Source of the DNA: a virus
Reading direction: 5' to 3' (one strand)
IMG/VR virus record: IMGVR_UViG_3300025466_000130
Location: 1 to 30,644 of that record
Length of the DNA: 30,644 nucleotides
How positions within the stretch are numbered: position 1 is the first letter of the stretch; the number at the start of each line of letters is the position of its first letter. Positions 7,570-15,513 of this stretch are shown in pieces. The notes beneath the pieces were generated by a model. That model was not told the DNA's origin. It did no database searches and saw nothing but the letters and a program-made list of their open reading frames with translations. The position numbers and the translations under genes are program-made.

Positions 7570-8103
7570 TTAAACTTTTTCAAAGTCAAAATAGTCAAAA
7601 GTGAATACACAATCGGCCGTTACAATATTATCAGCTGATTGTGTGGTATCGAATATAATATCCGATAAAGTGATTGGAAATACGTTAATAAATTTAACCC
7701 GAAGAATTGGATTATTCAATGCCGAAAGTACCGTAAGTGTGGCATCCGAATATGAATCCAAAGAACTAGAGGTCTTGTTTGCGTTCTGAAGCGCCGTCAA
7801 CCTGTTTCTTTCTTCAAAACTTACTGGTGATGCGATGGATCGAAACCAATCGTGTAATTGGCGCCATCCGTTTAATGATTCATCAATTGTAAAATGTATT
7901 GAAAATGGGTTATAAATCATCTTTCGGTCAGGTACAAAAAAATCCAGTAAAGGTGTATTAATTGGTGCTTGACCTAAGTTAACACCTGGAATATTTACTG
8001 TTTGACAAAAATATTGAACATCACCTAAACGATCAAAAGTTAATAAAAACTTTGTCGGTTGTAAGTAATTAGTATTTTGGGGTAGTCTTGTGAGTGCATT
8101 CAT
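7570..8103 (-). CDS. Tail tube-fold structural protein (second gp19-like protein)
   Basis: This 177-residue virion protein begins MNALTRLPQNTNYLQPTKFLL. It shares the layout of the tail tube monomer in this window: a strand, then a CQTVNIPGVNLG segment parallel to the tube's AKSAQLPGSSLG, an acidic-Asn strand (FSIHFTIDESLNGWRQLHDW, against LQIINDESFTVRTAIESW) and a closing beta pair. It is probably a tube-like tail component such as a tube initiator or terminator. The length also fits T4 gp3 (about 176), the tail completion protein, and I cannot separate these options by eye. It lies directly behind the gp23 terminator and a late octamer that ends only five bases before the ATG, with no Shine-Dalgarno sequence. 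Confidence 0.78.
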   Translation of the reverse strand: MNALTRLPQNTNYLQPTKFLLTFDRLGDVQYFCQTVNIPGVNLGQAPINTPLLDFFVPDRKMIYNPFSIHFTIDESLNGWRQLHDWFRSIASPVSFEERNRLTALQNANKTSSSLDSYSDATLTVLSALNNPILRVKFINVFPITLSDIIFDTTQSADNIVTADCVFTFDYFDFEKV

Positions 8104-8108
8104 ATGAG

Positions 8109-8116
8109 TATTTATA
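8109..8116 (-). promoter_or_regulatory. T4-type late promoter octamer
   Basis: An exact TATAAATA on the minus strand is followed by CTCAT and the ATG at 8103. T4 late transcripts start about six bases after the octamer, so the RNA would begin at or next to the initiation codon. It lies immediately after the gp23 terminator. Confidence 0.75.
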
Positions 8117-8120
8117 ATGC

Positions 8121-8152
8121 AAAAAAAGAGGACCTTTTTAGGGGTCCTCTTT
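8121..8152 (-). terminator. Rho-independent terminator after gp23
   Basis: A perfect 10-bp stem (8125-8134 with 8143-8152, centred on GAGGACC/GGTCCTC) encloses an 8-base loop. On the minus strand the stem ends in a run of seven Ts (8127-8121). It lies 36 bases past the gp23 stop and just before the next late promoter, so it separates the capsid transcript from the downstream gene. Confidence 0.9.
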
Positions 8153-8187
8153 AAAGTATCACTCTGAGGTGATTTAAACTTTTTTGA

Positions 8188-9522
8188 TTACATGAGGTTT
8201 TTTACCCCGAAAATACGGTAGTAAACGTTTTGACGTGGATTGATAACACCGTTGCTAGCATTTAAGCCTTGAGCAAATGGGTTAGCGACCATACCGTAAC
8301 GAGTTTTGAAACCGATTTTAGGTTGGAATGTAAATTGGTCTACAGCACGAACCATTTGCAATGGAACGTAAGGGCAATAGAACAAACCAGCATCGTAAGG
8401 TGAAGAACCTTTGTAGCCTACGGTTACCAATTCTTGGTTAGATGTATATCCACCAAAGTATGGGTCGATGTAAACTTTAATACGACCATGCAACATACCA
8501 GCAAATGTATTACCTGTGTCATCTACTTGTAAGTCAGCTTGAAGAGCAGGTGTATACGAAAGAACACCAGCCATAGCCATTGCTGAAGCTACGTCAGAAG
8601 AAACAATCAATACGTTACCTTTTCCACGACGTGTTTGCTTAGCAATTACGTTAGCATCACGTTCGATTTGGAAAATCAAACCTTTAAAGCGTTCTACTGA
8701 CCAACGACCGTTTGAATCTGTATCCAAGTCGAAATAACCAGCAGTAGTTGTACCGTACTGAGCACCAAGAACAGCAGTGGTGTAGATTGTACGAATAACT
8801 TCACGGTTAATTTCAGCAAGAATTTCAGTAGACAGAATGTTAGACAATTCTGTTTCAGCGTCAAGACCATGAATTGCTTTCAAGTCTTGTGCCAACTCTA
8901 ATGAGTATTCAGCTTTCAAGGCACGGGATTGTGCAGTAACAGTAACTTTCTCGATTGAGAAGGCCATTTGTTGGAATGCATTAGCGCCGTCAGCACCCAA
9001 GAACTCAGCGGAACCAGTTTGAATACCGATACCTGCAGTAAATGCGTTAGATGCTTCGTTACCAACTGCTGTGTTCGATGTATCAGTACTTGGAGTACCT
9101 ACGAAACCGTAGTTGTTAAATCCGCTATTAGCAGATGACTGACCGGAGAACATTGTGTTTGCTTCGTTAAAGAAAGCTTCTGAACCGGCTTGATTGCCGT
9201 AACGAGCACGCATTGCAAAGATCAATCCTGTTGGACCTGTCATTGGTTGAACACCAGCAACATCATAGGCGATCAAATTAGGCAATGAACGGCGAACCAA
9301 AGAAATCAAGATTGGGTCAAAGTTTTGAACACCACCAGTAACGTTTGTAGGACCTGTATCGCTGGTCTCCATCAAAGCTTGGCGATCTTTTGCCATTGCT
9401 TGGTGTTGGTTTTCCAAAACAAGAGCTGTAACAGCCTTTTTGTATGGGTCTTTAATGGCTTCTAATTCTGGATGATTCAGAACTGGATCCCATTTTTTTT
9501 GTAATTCTTCTGTTAAATACAT
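8188..9522 (-). CDS. 23: Major capsid protein gp23
   Basis: This protein forms the hexameric lattice of the head. The diagnostic T4-family segment FDPILISLVRRSLPNLIAYD is followed by GVQPMTGPTGLIFAMR. The C-terminal half has LIFQIERDANVIAKQTRRGKG and SPYDAGLFYCPYVPLQMV, also typical. It is 444 residues, shorter than T4 gp23 (521) and similar to aquatic relatives. A candidate gp21 cleavage site (L-x-E) is LME at residues 50-52, just before the conserved domain, which would remove a basic/acidic 52-residue pro-segment; this is inference. AAGGAT precedes the ATG. The gene follows the scaffold gene by 31 bases and is ended by a strong terminator. Confidence 0.97.
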   Translation of the reverse strand: MYLTEELQKKWDPVLNHPELEAIKDPYKKAVTALVLENQHQAMAKDRQALMETSDTGPTNVTGGVQNFDPILISLVRRSLPNLIAYDVAGVQPMTGPTGLIFAMRARYGNQAGSEAFFNEANTMFSGQSSANSGFNNYGFVGTPSTDTSNTAVGNEASNAFTAGIGIQTGSAEFLGADGANAFQQMAFSIEKVTVTAQSRALKAEYSLELAQDLKAIHGLDAETELSNILSTEILAEINREVIRTIYTTAVLGAQYGTTTAGYFDLDTDSNGRWSVERFKGLIFQIERDANVIAKQTRRGKGNVLIVSSDVASAMAMAGVLSYTPALQADLQVDDTGNTFAGMLHGRIKVYIDPYFGGYTSNQELVTVGYKGSSPYDAGLFYCPYVPLQMVRAVDQFTFQPKIGFKTRYGMVANPFAQGLNASNGVINPRQNVYYRIFGVKNLM

Positions 9523-9553
9523 TTTGTATCCTTTTTTTTAATAATTCGGTTAA

Positions 9554-10747
9554 TTACTTAACCAATGTTTGTGAAATGGTTTTAGCATAGAGGTCCATTG
9601 AAGGATCGGCAGACTTAAATACTTTCTTTTCTTCTTCAATATCAACTTCTTCATCTAAAGCAAGTTTAGTTGCTACTTTAACGTCTGACTTGAAATATGA
9701 TTCTTTCAAAGTTGTTAGTTTAGTATCAAAATCTTCCTCAGTATTAAATTCTACGTTCTCTGCGAGCGATTTTAATTTTTCTACTTGAGTTTGCGATAGG
9801 CCTTCACACGCTGTGTAGATAGCCTCAATTTTTTTCTGTTCGTTTAATTCTTTTGTAAGTTCAACTGATTTGCTGATCTGTTCGTTTAAAGAAGATTCAA
9901 GTTCTTCAACTTTAGTCATCAATTCTTCAACAACATCAACTTTTTCGGTAGGAATGTCAATGTATGATTCAACAAACAAGTCACGCAATTTAGCCATAAA
10001 TTCTTCAACAACTTCAGCACGTAGGCCTTTTTCAATAGCGATTTCGTTTTCTTTCATCCATTCTTCTACCATATAGTTGAGATAATCATCAACTTTAGCA
10101 GCCAAATCTTCTTTAATTTCTTCTACGGCAATTTCAAACTGTTCTGTCAATTGAGCTTCAACTTCTTCTACAATTGATTCAACACGGGACATAACAGCAG
10201 CTTCATAGATTGTAGAAGCTTTAGTTTTAAATTCTTCTGAAAGATTTTCACCTTGCATCAAGGCTTCAATATCTTCACCGTAGGATTGAAATGTAGCACC
10301 TGGATTGGCTTGCATCATTTGTGGAGCAATTTTGCCAGCAATACGATCACGAATAGCAGAGTAATCAGTAGCAGCTGCTTGAACAGGAGTCATAACATCA
10401 GTACGACCCATTGTTGATTGTGGTTGACCTTTTGGAACAGATGCGCCAACACCGTCACCTTGAGCGCCGACAGGTGGAGTTGCACCAGGAGGAGTTGCAG
10501 ATGCGGTACCTTTTAAGTAACTTGGAAGTGCATCATTAATTTCTTCTGGAGATTGACCAATTTCACCCACATCGGTTGTACCATAAGCAGTTTTACCTGA
10601 AAGTTTATCAGCACCAACTTCACCGTCAGGGTGTTTGTCTGAACCACGAGCACCTTTTTTAGATGCAATATTTGCATCAAATGTTTCTTTTGAACCTTCA
10701 CCAACTAATACTTGCTTAGCGGCTTCGGACAGATTAAATTTTCCCAT
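9554..10747 (-). CDS. 22: Prohead core scaffolding protein gp22
   Basis: It forms the internal scaffold on which gp23 assembles and is later degraded by gp21. The first 150 residues are Gly/Pro/Ala-rich and probably disordered. Residues 150-330 are strongly helical and acidic, with YGEDIEALMQGENLSEEFK followed by TKASTIYEAAVMSRV, the conserved gp22 signature, and coiled coil (VVEELMTKVEELESSLNEQ). At 397 residues it is clearly longer than T4 gp22 (about 269), mostly because of the N-terminal region. The start has AAGGAGAT upstream and an exact late octamer at 10776-10783. It lies between protease and capsid, as in T4. Confidence 0.92.
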   Translation of the reverse strand: MGKFNLSEAAKQVLVGEGSKETFDANIASKKGARGSDKHPDGEVGADKLSGKTAYGTTDVGEIGQSPEEINDALPSYLKGTASATPPGATPPVGAQGDGVGASVPKGQPQSTMGRTDVMTPVQAAATDYSAIRDRIAGKIAPQMMQANPGATFQSYGEDIEALMQGENLSEEFKTKASTIYEAAVMSRVESIVEEVEAQLTEQFEIAVEEIKEDLAAKVDDYLNYMVEEWMKENEIAIEKGLRAEVVEEFMAKLRDLFVESYIDIPTEKVDVVEELMTKVEELESSLNEQISKSVELTKELNEQKKIEAIYTACEGLSQTQVEKLKSLAENVEFNTEEDFDTKLTTLKESYFKSDVKVATKLALDEEVDIEEEKKVFKSADPSMDLYAKTISQTLVK

Positions 10748-10775
10748 TTTGAAAATCTCCTTGATTTATTGGATA

Positions 10776-10783
10776 TATTTATA
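10776..10783 (-). promoter_or_regulatory. T4-type late promoter octamer for gp22-gp23
   Basis: An exact TATAAATA on the minus strand lies between the gp21 stop and the gp22 ATG. Transcription would start near 10770, giving a leader of about 22 bases that contains AAGGAGAT. It allows scaffold and capsid to be made in excess of the upstream protease. Confidence 0.85.
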
Positions 10784-10785
10784 TA

Positions 10786-11430
10786 TTAAAGTTTTTTCAT
10801 GAAGTTTTCAAATATATTTAGACTTACCTGTTCAATCTCTTTTCGTGTTGCCTGACGAATCTGTTGAATCGCCTGAGATTGATCTTGTTCAGTCCAAATA
10901 CCATTGACTAACATCCATTCTTTGCCTTCCATGATACCTTGTACAAAGGCACCAGGTGCGGAAGGGTCTGCTACAATATCAGCCGCTGTGGCTAGATAAA
11001 AATCGTTCTGAACAATATTAACACCGTTAACATTTTTCAACGAACCCATACCTCTTGATGATACACCTAATTGAGCGCCACCTTCAATTAATTTACGAGC
11101 AATTTGGCCCATTGGTGTATCGAGAATTTTTGCTTTACCGATCCATTGATTACCATCTTCTCTAAGACTTGTGATCATATGTGATACACGGTCTAGATTA
11201 ATGGATGGTGTTTCTGGATGACCCAGTTCACCAAATGCACGGTGTTTGTTTATATATTCTTCTGTGTAACGATGAACTTCTTTTTTCATCGTATTGAATT
11301 CGTACAGTCGACCATTCTTATTTTTCTTTTCGGAAACAAGAAAAGGACCTTCAATGTAAAGTTCTTTTTTTCCGTCATTACCTTCAACAACGTAACTTAC
11401 GGATTCATTAATTTCTTTGATTAATTTCAT
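10786..11430 (-). CDS. 21: Prohead core maturation protease gp21
   Basis: This serine protease cleaves scaffold and capsid precursors during head maturation, usually after L/I-x-E. The 214 residues match T4 gp21 (212). Catalytic residues are visible: His71 in ELGHPETP and the serine in GVSSRGMG (residues 122-129, Ser124 or Ser125, the second being the better match). Acidic residues in ATAADIVADPSAPGA (Asp151, Asp155) lie where the family has its Asp. The N-terminal EGPFLVSEKKNKNGRLY strand pattern is typical. The ATG overlaps the stop of the gp68-like gene by four bases (ATGA). Confidence 0.96.
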   Translation of the reverse strand: MKLIKEINESVSYVVEGNDGKKELYIEGPFLVSEKKNKNGRLYEFNTMKKEVHRYTEEYINKHRAFGELGHPETPSINLDRVSHMITSLREDGNQWIGKAKILDTPMGQIARKLIEGGAQLGVSSRGMGSLKNVNGVNIVQNDFYLATAADIVADPSAPGAFVQGIMEGKEWMLVNGIWTEQDQSQAIQQIRQATRKEIEQVSLNIFENFMKKL

Positions 11431-11873
11431 AATCCTACCGACCTTCTTTTTCTAAGTGAAATTCTTCTTTTTCTAATTGATACGTTTAGCTTAGCACGCT
11501 TTTTAAATTTTGATTTAATTGCAGCAATATGACGATGCCTACGTTCTGCTGGCATCATTCTAGTCATTTTACCACCTCTAATCGTATAACCTTTTACTGT
11601 TGAAAACTTTTTTCGGCGTTGAATTTTGCCTTTACGAACCCTAAATTTAATTACTTTAGTTCTTCCTATTTTCTGAACATTAGATTTCTGTACAGTATTA
11701 TCGGTAGATTCTTTAAAATACATTTCAATGTTAACATCTTTATACATTTCTGCAACCAACCGCATTTTAATTTGGCTAAGTTTTTCATTAACCAAATTTC
11801 TAATACTTACATTTAATAGTTCTTTGGCCTCTACAACCTTATTAGATAAAAGTTTAGAAACTAATTCTTTCAT
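11427..11873 (-). CDS. 68: Prohead core protein, gp68-like
   Basis: This is a 148-residue, extremely basic protein. The first 50 residues form an amphipathic helix (SIRNLVNEKLSQIKMRLVAEM). The second half is almost a polycation, with MMPAERRHRHIAAIKSKFKKR and a final KRRISLRKRRSVGL. T4 encodes core protein gp68 (141 residues) immediately before gp21, and basic proteins of this type occupy the same place in aquatic relatives. Assignment rests on position, length and charge, because detailed similarity cannot be judged by eye. It starts within the stop of the preceding gene (TAATG) and couples to gp21. A role in the head core, perhaps DNA or scaffold contact, is inferred. Confidence 0.78.
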   Translation of the reverse strand: MKELVSKLLSNKVVEAKELLNVSIRNLVNEKLSQIKMRLVAEMYKDVNIEMYFKESTDNTVQKSNVQKIGRTKVIKFRVRKGKIQRRKKFSTVKGYTIRGGKMTRMMPAERRHRHIAAIKSKFKKRAKLNVSIRKRRISLRKRRSVGL

Positions 11874-12478
11874 TACTGTTTGTTACCAGTTATTGCATAT
11901 TGGCCAAAGTTAAATGCTGCAGGATCATTAAACTGACCACGTTGATAGAATGTGTTATTTTTACGAATTGAAATAATTAATGTGTAAGAACAATTTGCAG
12001 CAGCACCCCAAGTATAAAGACCAATATCACCCGAAGCTGTATTTGATGTGGAAATTGAAGTATTGTTATAAAGGTTATTGGTGTTGTTTATAATGGATGG
12101 TAATTGTTCACCCAAACCAAATTCACCAGAACTATTTAAATGAAATATTGTTGCTGAATTAGCATATTGTGTACTGGCATTTGAACCAAAACCATTCCAA
12201 AAAATTTCAACTGAACCTATACTGGTTGCCGTAGGCATATTAACATAATATTTTAAACCGGTAATTTGTATGTCGTAATAAGGCAATGTAGTGTTTGCAG
12301 AACCGCCATTTGTATTAGCAACAAGAAATCCGTTGGTTGCAAGAGCATTAGATAAAGAATTAGCGGTAATTCGAGAATTGTTTAATTCTTGACCTGAACC
12401 ATCAAAAATTCCTGTTAATTTAATAACGGAATCTGTTGTAGTATCTCTTAGCACTTGATATGTAAATTTGTTTGACAT
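11873..12478 (-). CDS. Putative virion structural protein
   Basis: This 201-residue protein begins MSNKFTYQVLRDTTTDSVIKL and looks all-beta with many Asn, Thr and Ser, as in virion surface proteins. DTTTDSVIKLTGIFDGSGQE resembles a conserved N-terminus found in hypothetical virion proteins of aquatic T4-like phages, recalled from memory. The middle has SVEIFWNGFGSNAS and the C-terminus YTLIISIRKN. There are no catalytic motifs, signal peptide or membrane helix. It lies inside the prohead operon between a 191-residue unknown and the gp68-like gene, overlapping the latter by one base, so a head protein (decoration or core) is plausible but unproven. Confidence 0.8.
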   Translation of the reverse strand: MSNKFTYQVLRDTTTDSVIKLTGIFDGSGQELNNSRITANSLSNALATNGFLVANTNGGSANTTLPYYDIQITGLKYYVNMPTATSIGSVEIFWNGFGSNASTQYANSATIFHLNSSGEFGLGEQLPSIINNTNNLYNNTSISTSNTASGDIGLYTWGAAANCSYTLIISIRKNNTFYQRGQFNDPAAFNFGQYAITGNKQ

Positions 12479-12486
12479 TTTCTATC

Positions 12487-13062
12487 CTAGTTTATATTTT
12501 TCAAGGCAAAGTCAATAACTCTACCAAAATGTTCTTTGTTTCTATTTGCCATATCGGCCAGTTGTTGTTTATTACTTTCGTTTAATACACCATATACTTT
12601 TAATATTGCTTCGGCCAGTTCAACCGTCACCAACATTCTTTTACCATCTTCAAATTGAACACGGTCGTATGAATTATCTTCTACAATGTTTTTTAATTGT
12701 GAAATTACACCTTCACCAATAATTTCACCAGAATACTGAACTTCTTCTGGTGTCGAAGCAGACCATTGCATTGCTGTGTATGGTACTGTTACATATTTAT
12801 CTATTTTGTCCACATAGTATAAAGCCACTCTTTGGCCATTTGGAAATTGCCTAACCGACTTTCTCCGCATAATTAAAACATTAGGTGGATCGATTGGCAA
12901 ATGATGAACCTGTTTCTCTTTTTCTACACCAAGGTGAAAAGTAGGTTCTTCTAAAACCATCAAAACATCAGGTTCAACTACTCCTTCTACCTCCTCCGGC
13001 AGAATAATTTCTTTACCTTTTAAGAAATTATTAAGTGTTTTCAACTGAAGATTCCTGTGCAA
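12487..13062 (-). CDS. Hypothetical protein of prohead operon, non-ATG start
   Basis: I do not recognise the family. Up to 191 residues: an N-terminal third with EEVEGVVEPDVLMVLEE, a beta-rich centre (GQRVALYYVDKIDKYVTVPY) and a helical C-terminus (LAEAILKVYGVLNESNKQQ). No ATG is available near the 5' end. TTG at 13062 is the longest option. TTG at 13044 is better placed, with AGGAA seven bases upstream, and would give 185 residues. A GGAGGAGG stretch farther in is not followed by an in-frame start at good spacing. The 5' end overlaps the gp67-like gene by 14-32 bases. The position between core genes 67 and 68 suggests a head-assembly role. Confidence 0.78.
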   Translation of the reverse strand: MHRNLQLKTLNNFLKGKEIILPEEVEGVVEPDVLMVLEEPTFHLGVEKEKQVHHLPIDPPNVLIMRRKSVRQFPNGQRVALYYVDKIDKYVTVPYTAMQWSASTPEEVQYSGEIIGEGVISQLKNIVEDNSYDRVQFEDGKRMLVTVELAEAILKVYGVLNESNKQQLADMANRNKEHFGRVIDFALKNIN

Positions 13063-13222
13063 TTTCTAATGGAGCAATTAAATTCTGTGCAACAGATTGT
13101 TTAGCTACAGCAATGTGTGCAGATACCTTGTCGTGAATTGAAGCATACAAAGCTTCTCTAAACTTTACACCATCATCATCCATAGCGTAATCAATAACAT
13201 TGCGGGTTGAGTAATCGGACAT
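13031..13222 (-). CDS. 67: Prohead core protein, gp67-like
   Basis: This 63-residue, mostly helical protein begins MSDYSTRNVIDYAMDDDGVK and continues FREALYASIHDKVSAHI. T4 encodes a small core protein, gp67 (80 residues), directly after portal gene 20, and small proteins of this pattern take the same place in aquatic T4-like phages. Assignment is by size, position and helix pattern. The ATG is preceded by AGGAGAA and an exact late octamer at 13241-13248, so it heads the prohead operon. Confidence 0.75.
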   Translation of the reverse strand: MSDYSTRNVIDYAMDDDGVKFREALYASIHDKVSAHIAVAKQSVAQNLIAPLEIAQESSVENT

Positions 13223-13240
13223 ATTGTTCTCCTAATTTAA

Positions 13241-13248
13241 TATTTATA
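13241..13248 (-). promoter_or_regulatory. T4-type late promoter octamer for prohead operon
   Basis: An exact TATAAATA on the minus strand overlaps the last codons of gene 20 (stop at 13244) and lies 18 bases before the gp67-like ATG, with AGGAGAA between. Confidence 0.82.
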
Positions 13249-14896
13249 ATAAACGTTTCAGTTTTGTGACGGATGACTCATATTGTGCTTGTTCTCCGTC
13301 ATCATTATCTTCCACATCTGAAGGGTGCTGTGGTTGTTGTGGAACTTGGGACATCATTTGTTGTTGTGCCACATCGTTCATTACAGCAACTGGTAATCCA
13401 AGGCCTTCTGCTTTTTCTTCATCGATTTGTTGTTGCATTTCTATAATTTCATCGTCAGACAAACGCAATACATTTCGTTGAATCCAAGATTGTGAGAAAT
13501 AACGACCTGTGTATGGGTCAACATTAGACAATAAAGATAACCGTTCTTTCATCAATTCTGCTTCTTTTAATTCGGTAAAGTTATTGTCTTTAATAAAGTC
13601 ATAATAGATATGTTCTTTAAATTCGTCCCATTCTTCATTGGTACAAATACCTTTGAGTACACATTGAACTCGCATTGCTTGGTCGAATAAATCGGAAAAC
13701 TTATTACGCATCCGAGAAACAAACTTAGCAAACTTTAACTCATCACGGGTAATTTCATTGGTACGACCTAATGAGAAACCAGAACTCTCTGGATTCAACC
13801 TGGAGACTGGAACATTAAGAGCCTTATACAACTTCTTCTCAAAGTATTTAACGTCCTCCAACTCACCTAGGTTCTGTCCACCAGGCAGTGTTGCAATCTC
13901 TGTACCTTTTCCACCTTCACGGCGTGGCAACCAGAAATCTTCCATCATTGATAAAAATTTACGGTCATCACGAACTTCACCTGTATTGGCATCATAGACA
14001 AGTTTATTTTTATACTTGACCATAATATCACGAAGGTATTGTTCCGCTTTTAATTTCGGTAAGTTACCCACATCAATATAGAAAATACGGCGCTCGGGAG
14101 CACGACTGATACGATAAATGACGGTAGCATCTTCAATCATCCTTAATTGGTTTAGTGGTTTGATTGCTTTATGTAAATAAGACAATACCACGGCACGGCG
14201 AGAATCCATGAGGCCAGAAACAACAGATACAATGGAGTCTGGGGTAATACGGACACCAACAGGGCCAAAATTGCTACTAGAACCAGTAGTAACCTTATCA
14301 TTGAAGATATAGTATTCGTTGATAACATTCATTACCTCCACGCCAGTACGTTCATCTTTCTTCTTCTTAACCTCACGCACTTTACGAAGTTTGCGTGGAT
14401 CGACATATCTAAGTTCTTTGATACCTTCAAGTGGATTTTCACGATCAATAATAATGTGGTAATACATTCTACCATCAACATAGTATCTACGAAAAATATC
14501 TTGAGCTAAATTGTTATAATTTAATAATTTTAAAAGTGTAGCAAATTCTGTACGAATTGCCGTTTTGATTTTTTCTGGTTGTTTTAGGGAATCCAAAACA
14601 ATTTTAATGTTTTTTCCGTCATCATCTTGGCAAATAGCTTCATTGACAATATCATCAATAGCAGCTTCAATTTCTGGCTGCATAGCCATTTCACGATAAC
14701 GAGAAATAAGTTCTACTTCATTTTTAGCAGTGCCGTCTAGGTCAACATAAGTTCCATAATAAGCGGCCGATGTAATGGTAAGTGCACCATCATCATTGGT
14801 TGGTGGTGTAAACGATTGTTGTACCGCAGCATCTTCTTCCGATTTTGCCCGAGCAATCGTAAAACCAAAAAGTGAGAATTTATTTAATGATGCCAT
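13244..14896 (-). CDS. 20: Portal vertex protein gp20
   Basis: Twelve copies form the unique head vertex through which DNA is packaged and to which the neck binds. The 550 residues compare with 524 in T4. Conserved blocks include EVELISRYREMAMQPEIE, IDDIVNEAI, YYVDGRMYYHIIIDRENP, GIKELRYVDPRKLRKVREV, ERRIFYIDVGNLPK and SRLNPESSGFSLGR followed by ITRDELKFAKFVSRMR. The C-terminus is Gln/Asp-rich. The gene is preceded by a hairpin (14929-14950) rather than a late octamer, and its ribosome site (GGAA) is weak, so expression may depend partly on readthrough from the tube gene. Confidence 0.97.
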   Translation of the reverse strand: MASLNKFSLFGFTIARAKSEEDAAVQQSFTPPTNDDGALTITSAAYYGTYVDLDGTAKNEVELISRYREMAMQPEIEAAIDDIVNEAICQDDDGKNIKIVLDSLKQPEKIKTAIRTEFATLLKLLNYNNLAQDIFRRYYVDGRMYYHIIIDRENPLEGIKELRYVDPRKLRKVREVKKKKDERTGVEVMNVINEYYIFNDKVTTGSSSNFGPVGVRITPDSIVSVVSGLMDSRRAVVLSYLHKAIKPLNQLRMIEDATVIYRISRAPERRIFYIDVGNLPKLKAEQYLRDIMVKYKNKLVYDANTGEVRDDRKFLSMMEDFWLPRREGGKGTEIATLPGGQNLGELEDVKYFEKKLYKALNVPVSRLNPESSGFSLGRTNEITRDELKFAKFVSRMRNKFSDLFDQAMRVQCVLKGICTNEEWDEFKEHIYYDFIKDNNFTELKEAELMKERLSLLSNVDPYTGRYFSQSWIQRNVLRLSDDEIIEMQQQIDEEKAEGLGLPVAVMNDVAQQQMMSQVPQQPQHPSDVEDNDDGEQAQYESSVTKLKRLL

Positions 14897-14928
14897 ATTG
14901 TTTTATTCCAATTCAAAAGAAACATAAT

Positions 14929-14950
14929 GAAAGGGACCGAAGTCCCTTTC
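14929..14950 (-). terminator. C(UUCG)G hairpin after tail tube gene
   Basis: A perfect 9-bp stem (14929-14937 with 14942-14950) has the loop TTCG closed by C-G when read on the minus strand, the extra-stable tetraloop frequent in T4 terminators. The downstream bases (ATTATGTTTC) are T-rich but lack a clean run, so termination may be partial. It separates the tube gene from the portal gene. Confidence 0.65.
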
Positions 14951-14964
14951 GTAAAATTATAAAA

Positions 14965-15513
14965 TTAACTATCTGTACTATTTAGGTTGGTCCAATATTG
15001 GTAAGCAAAGGTAACACCATATTCTTCAATGGTATCATTTGAACCCCAATCTAAATCAATTGGCGCCAAATCAACAGGAAACAAACCAACAAAATTGTAG
15101 GATTGTAAAGCTGCACCTGTTTTACCATATTGTGTAACAACAGCATCAACCGAATAACCTGAAGGACTTGCAGCTGCTGAATTACGAATATTTCCAGCAT
15201 GACTGTTCATACCATTCATCCAAGATTCTATTGCTGTACGAACTGTAAAACTCTCATCATTGATGATCTGTAAAGACCAATCACTAAATGAACGATTGCC
15301 GGTAAATTTCTGTTCACGACCAAAATAGTACAACGGAACTGTACCTAGTGATGAACCTGGTAATTGAGCTGATTTAGCTAAAAACTGAACTTGTTGTCCT
15401 GCTGCCGTACTATTTCCAACAAATGTTGGAAAAGTAAGAGTAACTTGAAACAGGTTTGGTCTAGCGCCATCACCAATTAGATTTGCTCTGAAAGCCGCTA
15501 CGTTAAATGCCAT
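14965..15513 (-). CDS. 19: Tail tube protein gp19
   Basis: It polymerises into the inner tail tube. The 182 residues compare with 163 in T4. ARPNLFQVTLTFP near residue 17 corresponds to T4 ARPNLFQVEISY. The QFLAKSAQLPGSSLGTVPLYY segment matches FQCKATALPAG, followed by TGNRSFSDWSLQIINDESF (T4 AGDRTFDDWTVTVMNDEA). The C-terminal VGLFPVDLAPIDLDWGSND matches the T4 GLWPTNVGELQLDWDSNN region. AGGAGAA precedes the ATG, and an exact late octamer lies at 15536-15543. A hairpin ends the unit. Confidence 0.96.
   Translation of the reverse strand: MAFNVAAFRANLIGDGARPNLFQVTLTFPTFVGNSTAAGQQVQFLAKSAQLPGSSLGTVPLYYFGREQKFTGNRSFSDWSLQIINDESFTVRTAIESWMNGMNSHAGNIRNSAAASPSGYSVDAVVTQYGKTGAALQSYNFVGLFPVDLAPIDLDWGSNDTIEEYGVTFAYQYWTNLNSTDS

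Noticed and set aside
12794-12802. GATAAATA on the minus strand as a late promoter
   Set aside because: It is inside a coding region, has a mismatch at the first base and is over 300 bases from the next gene start.
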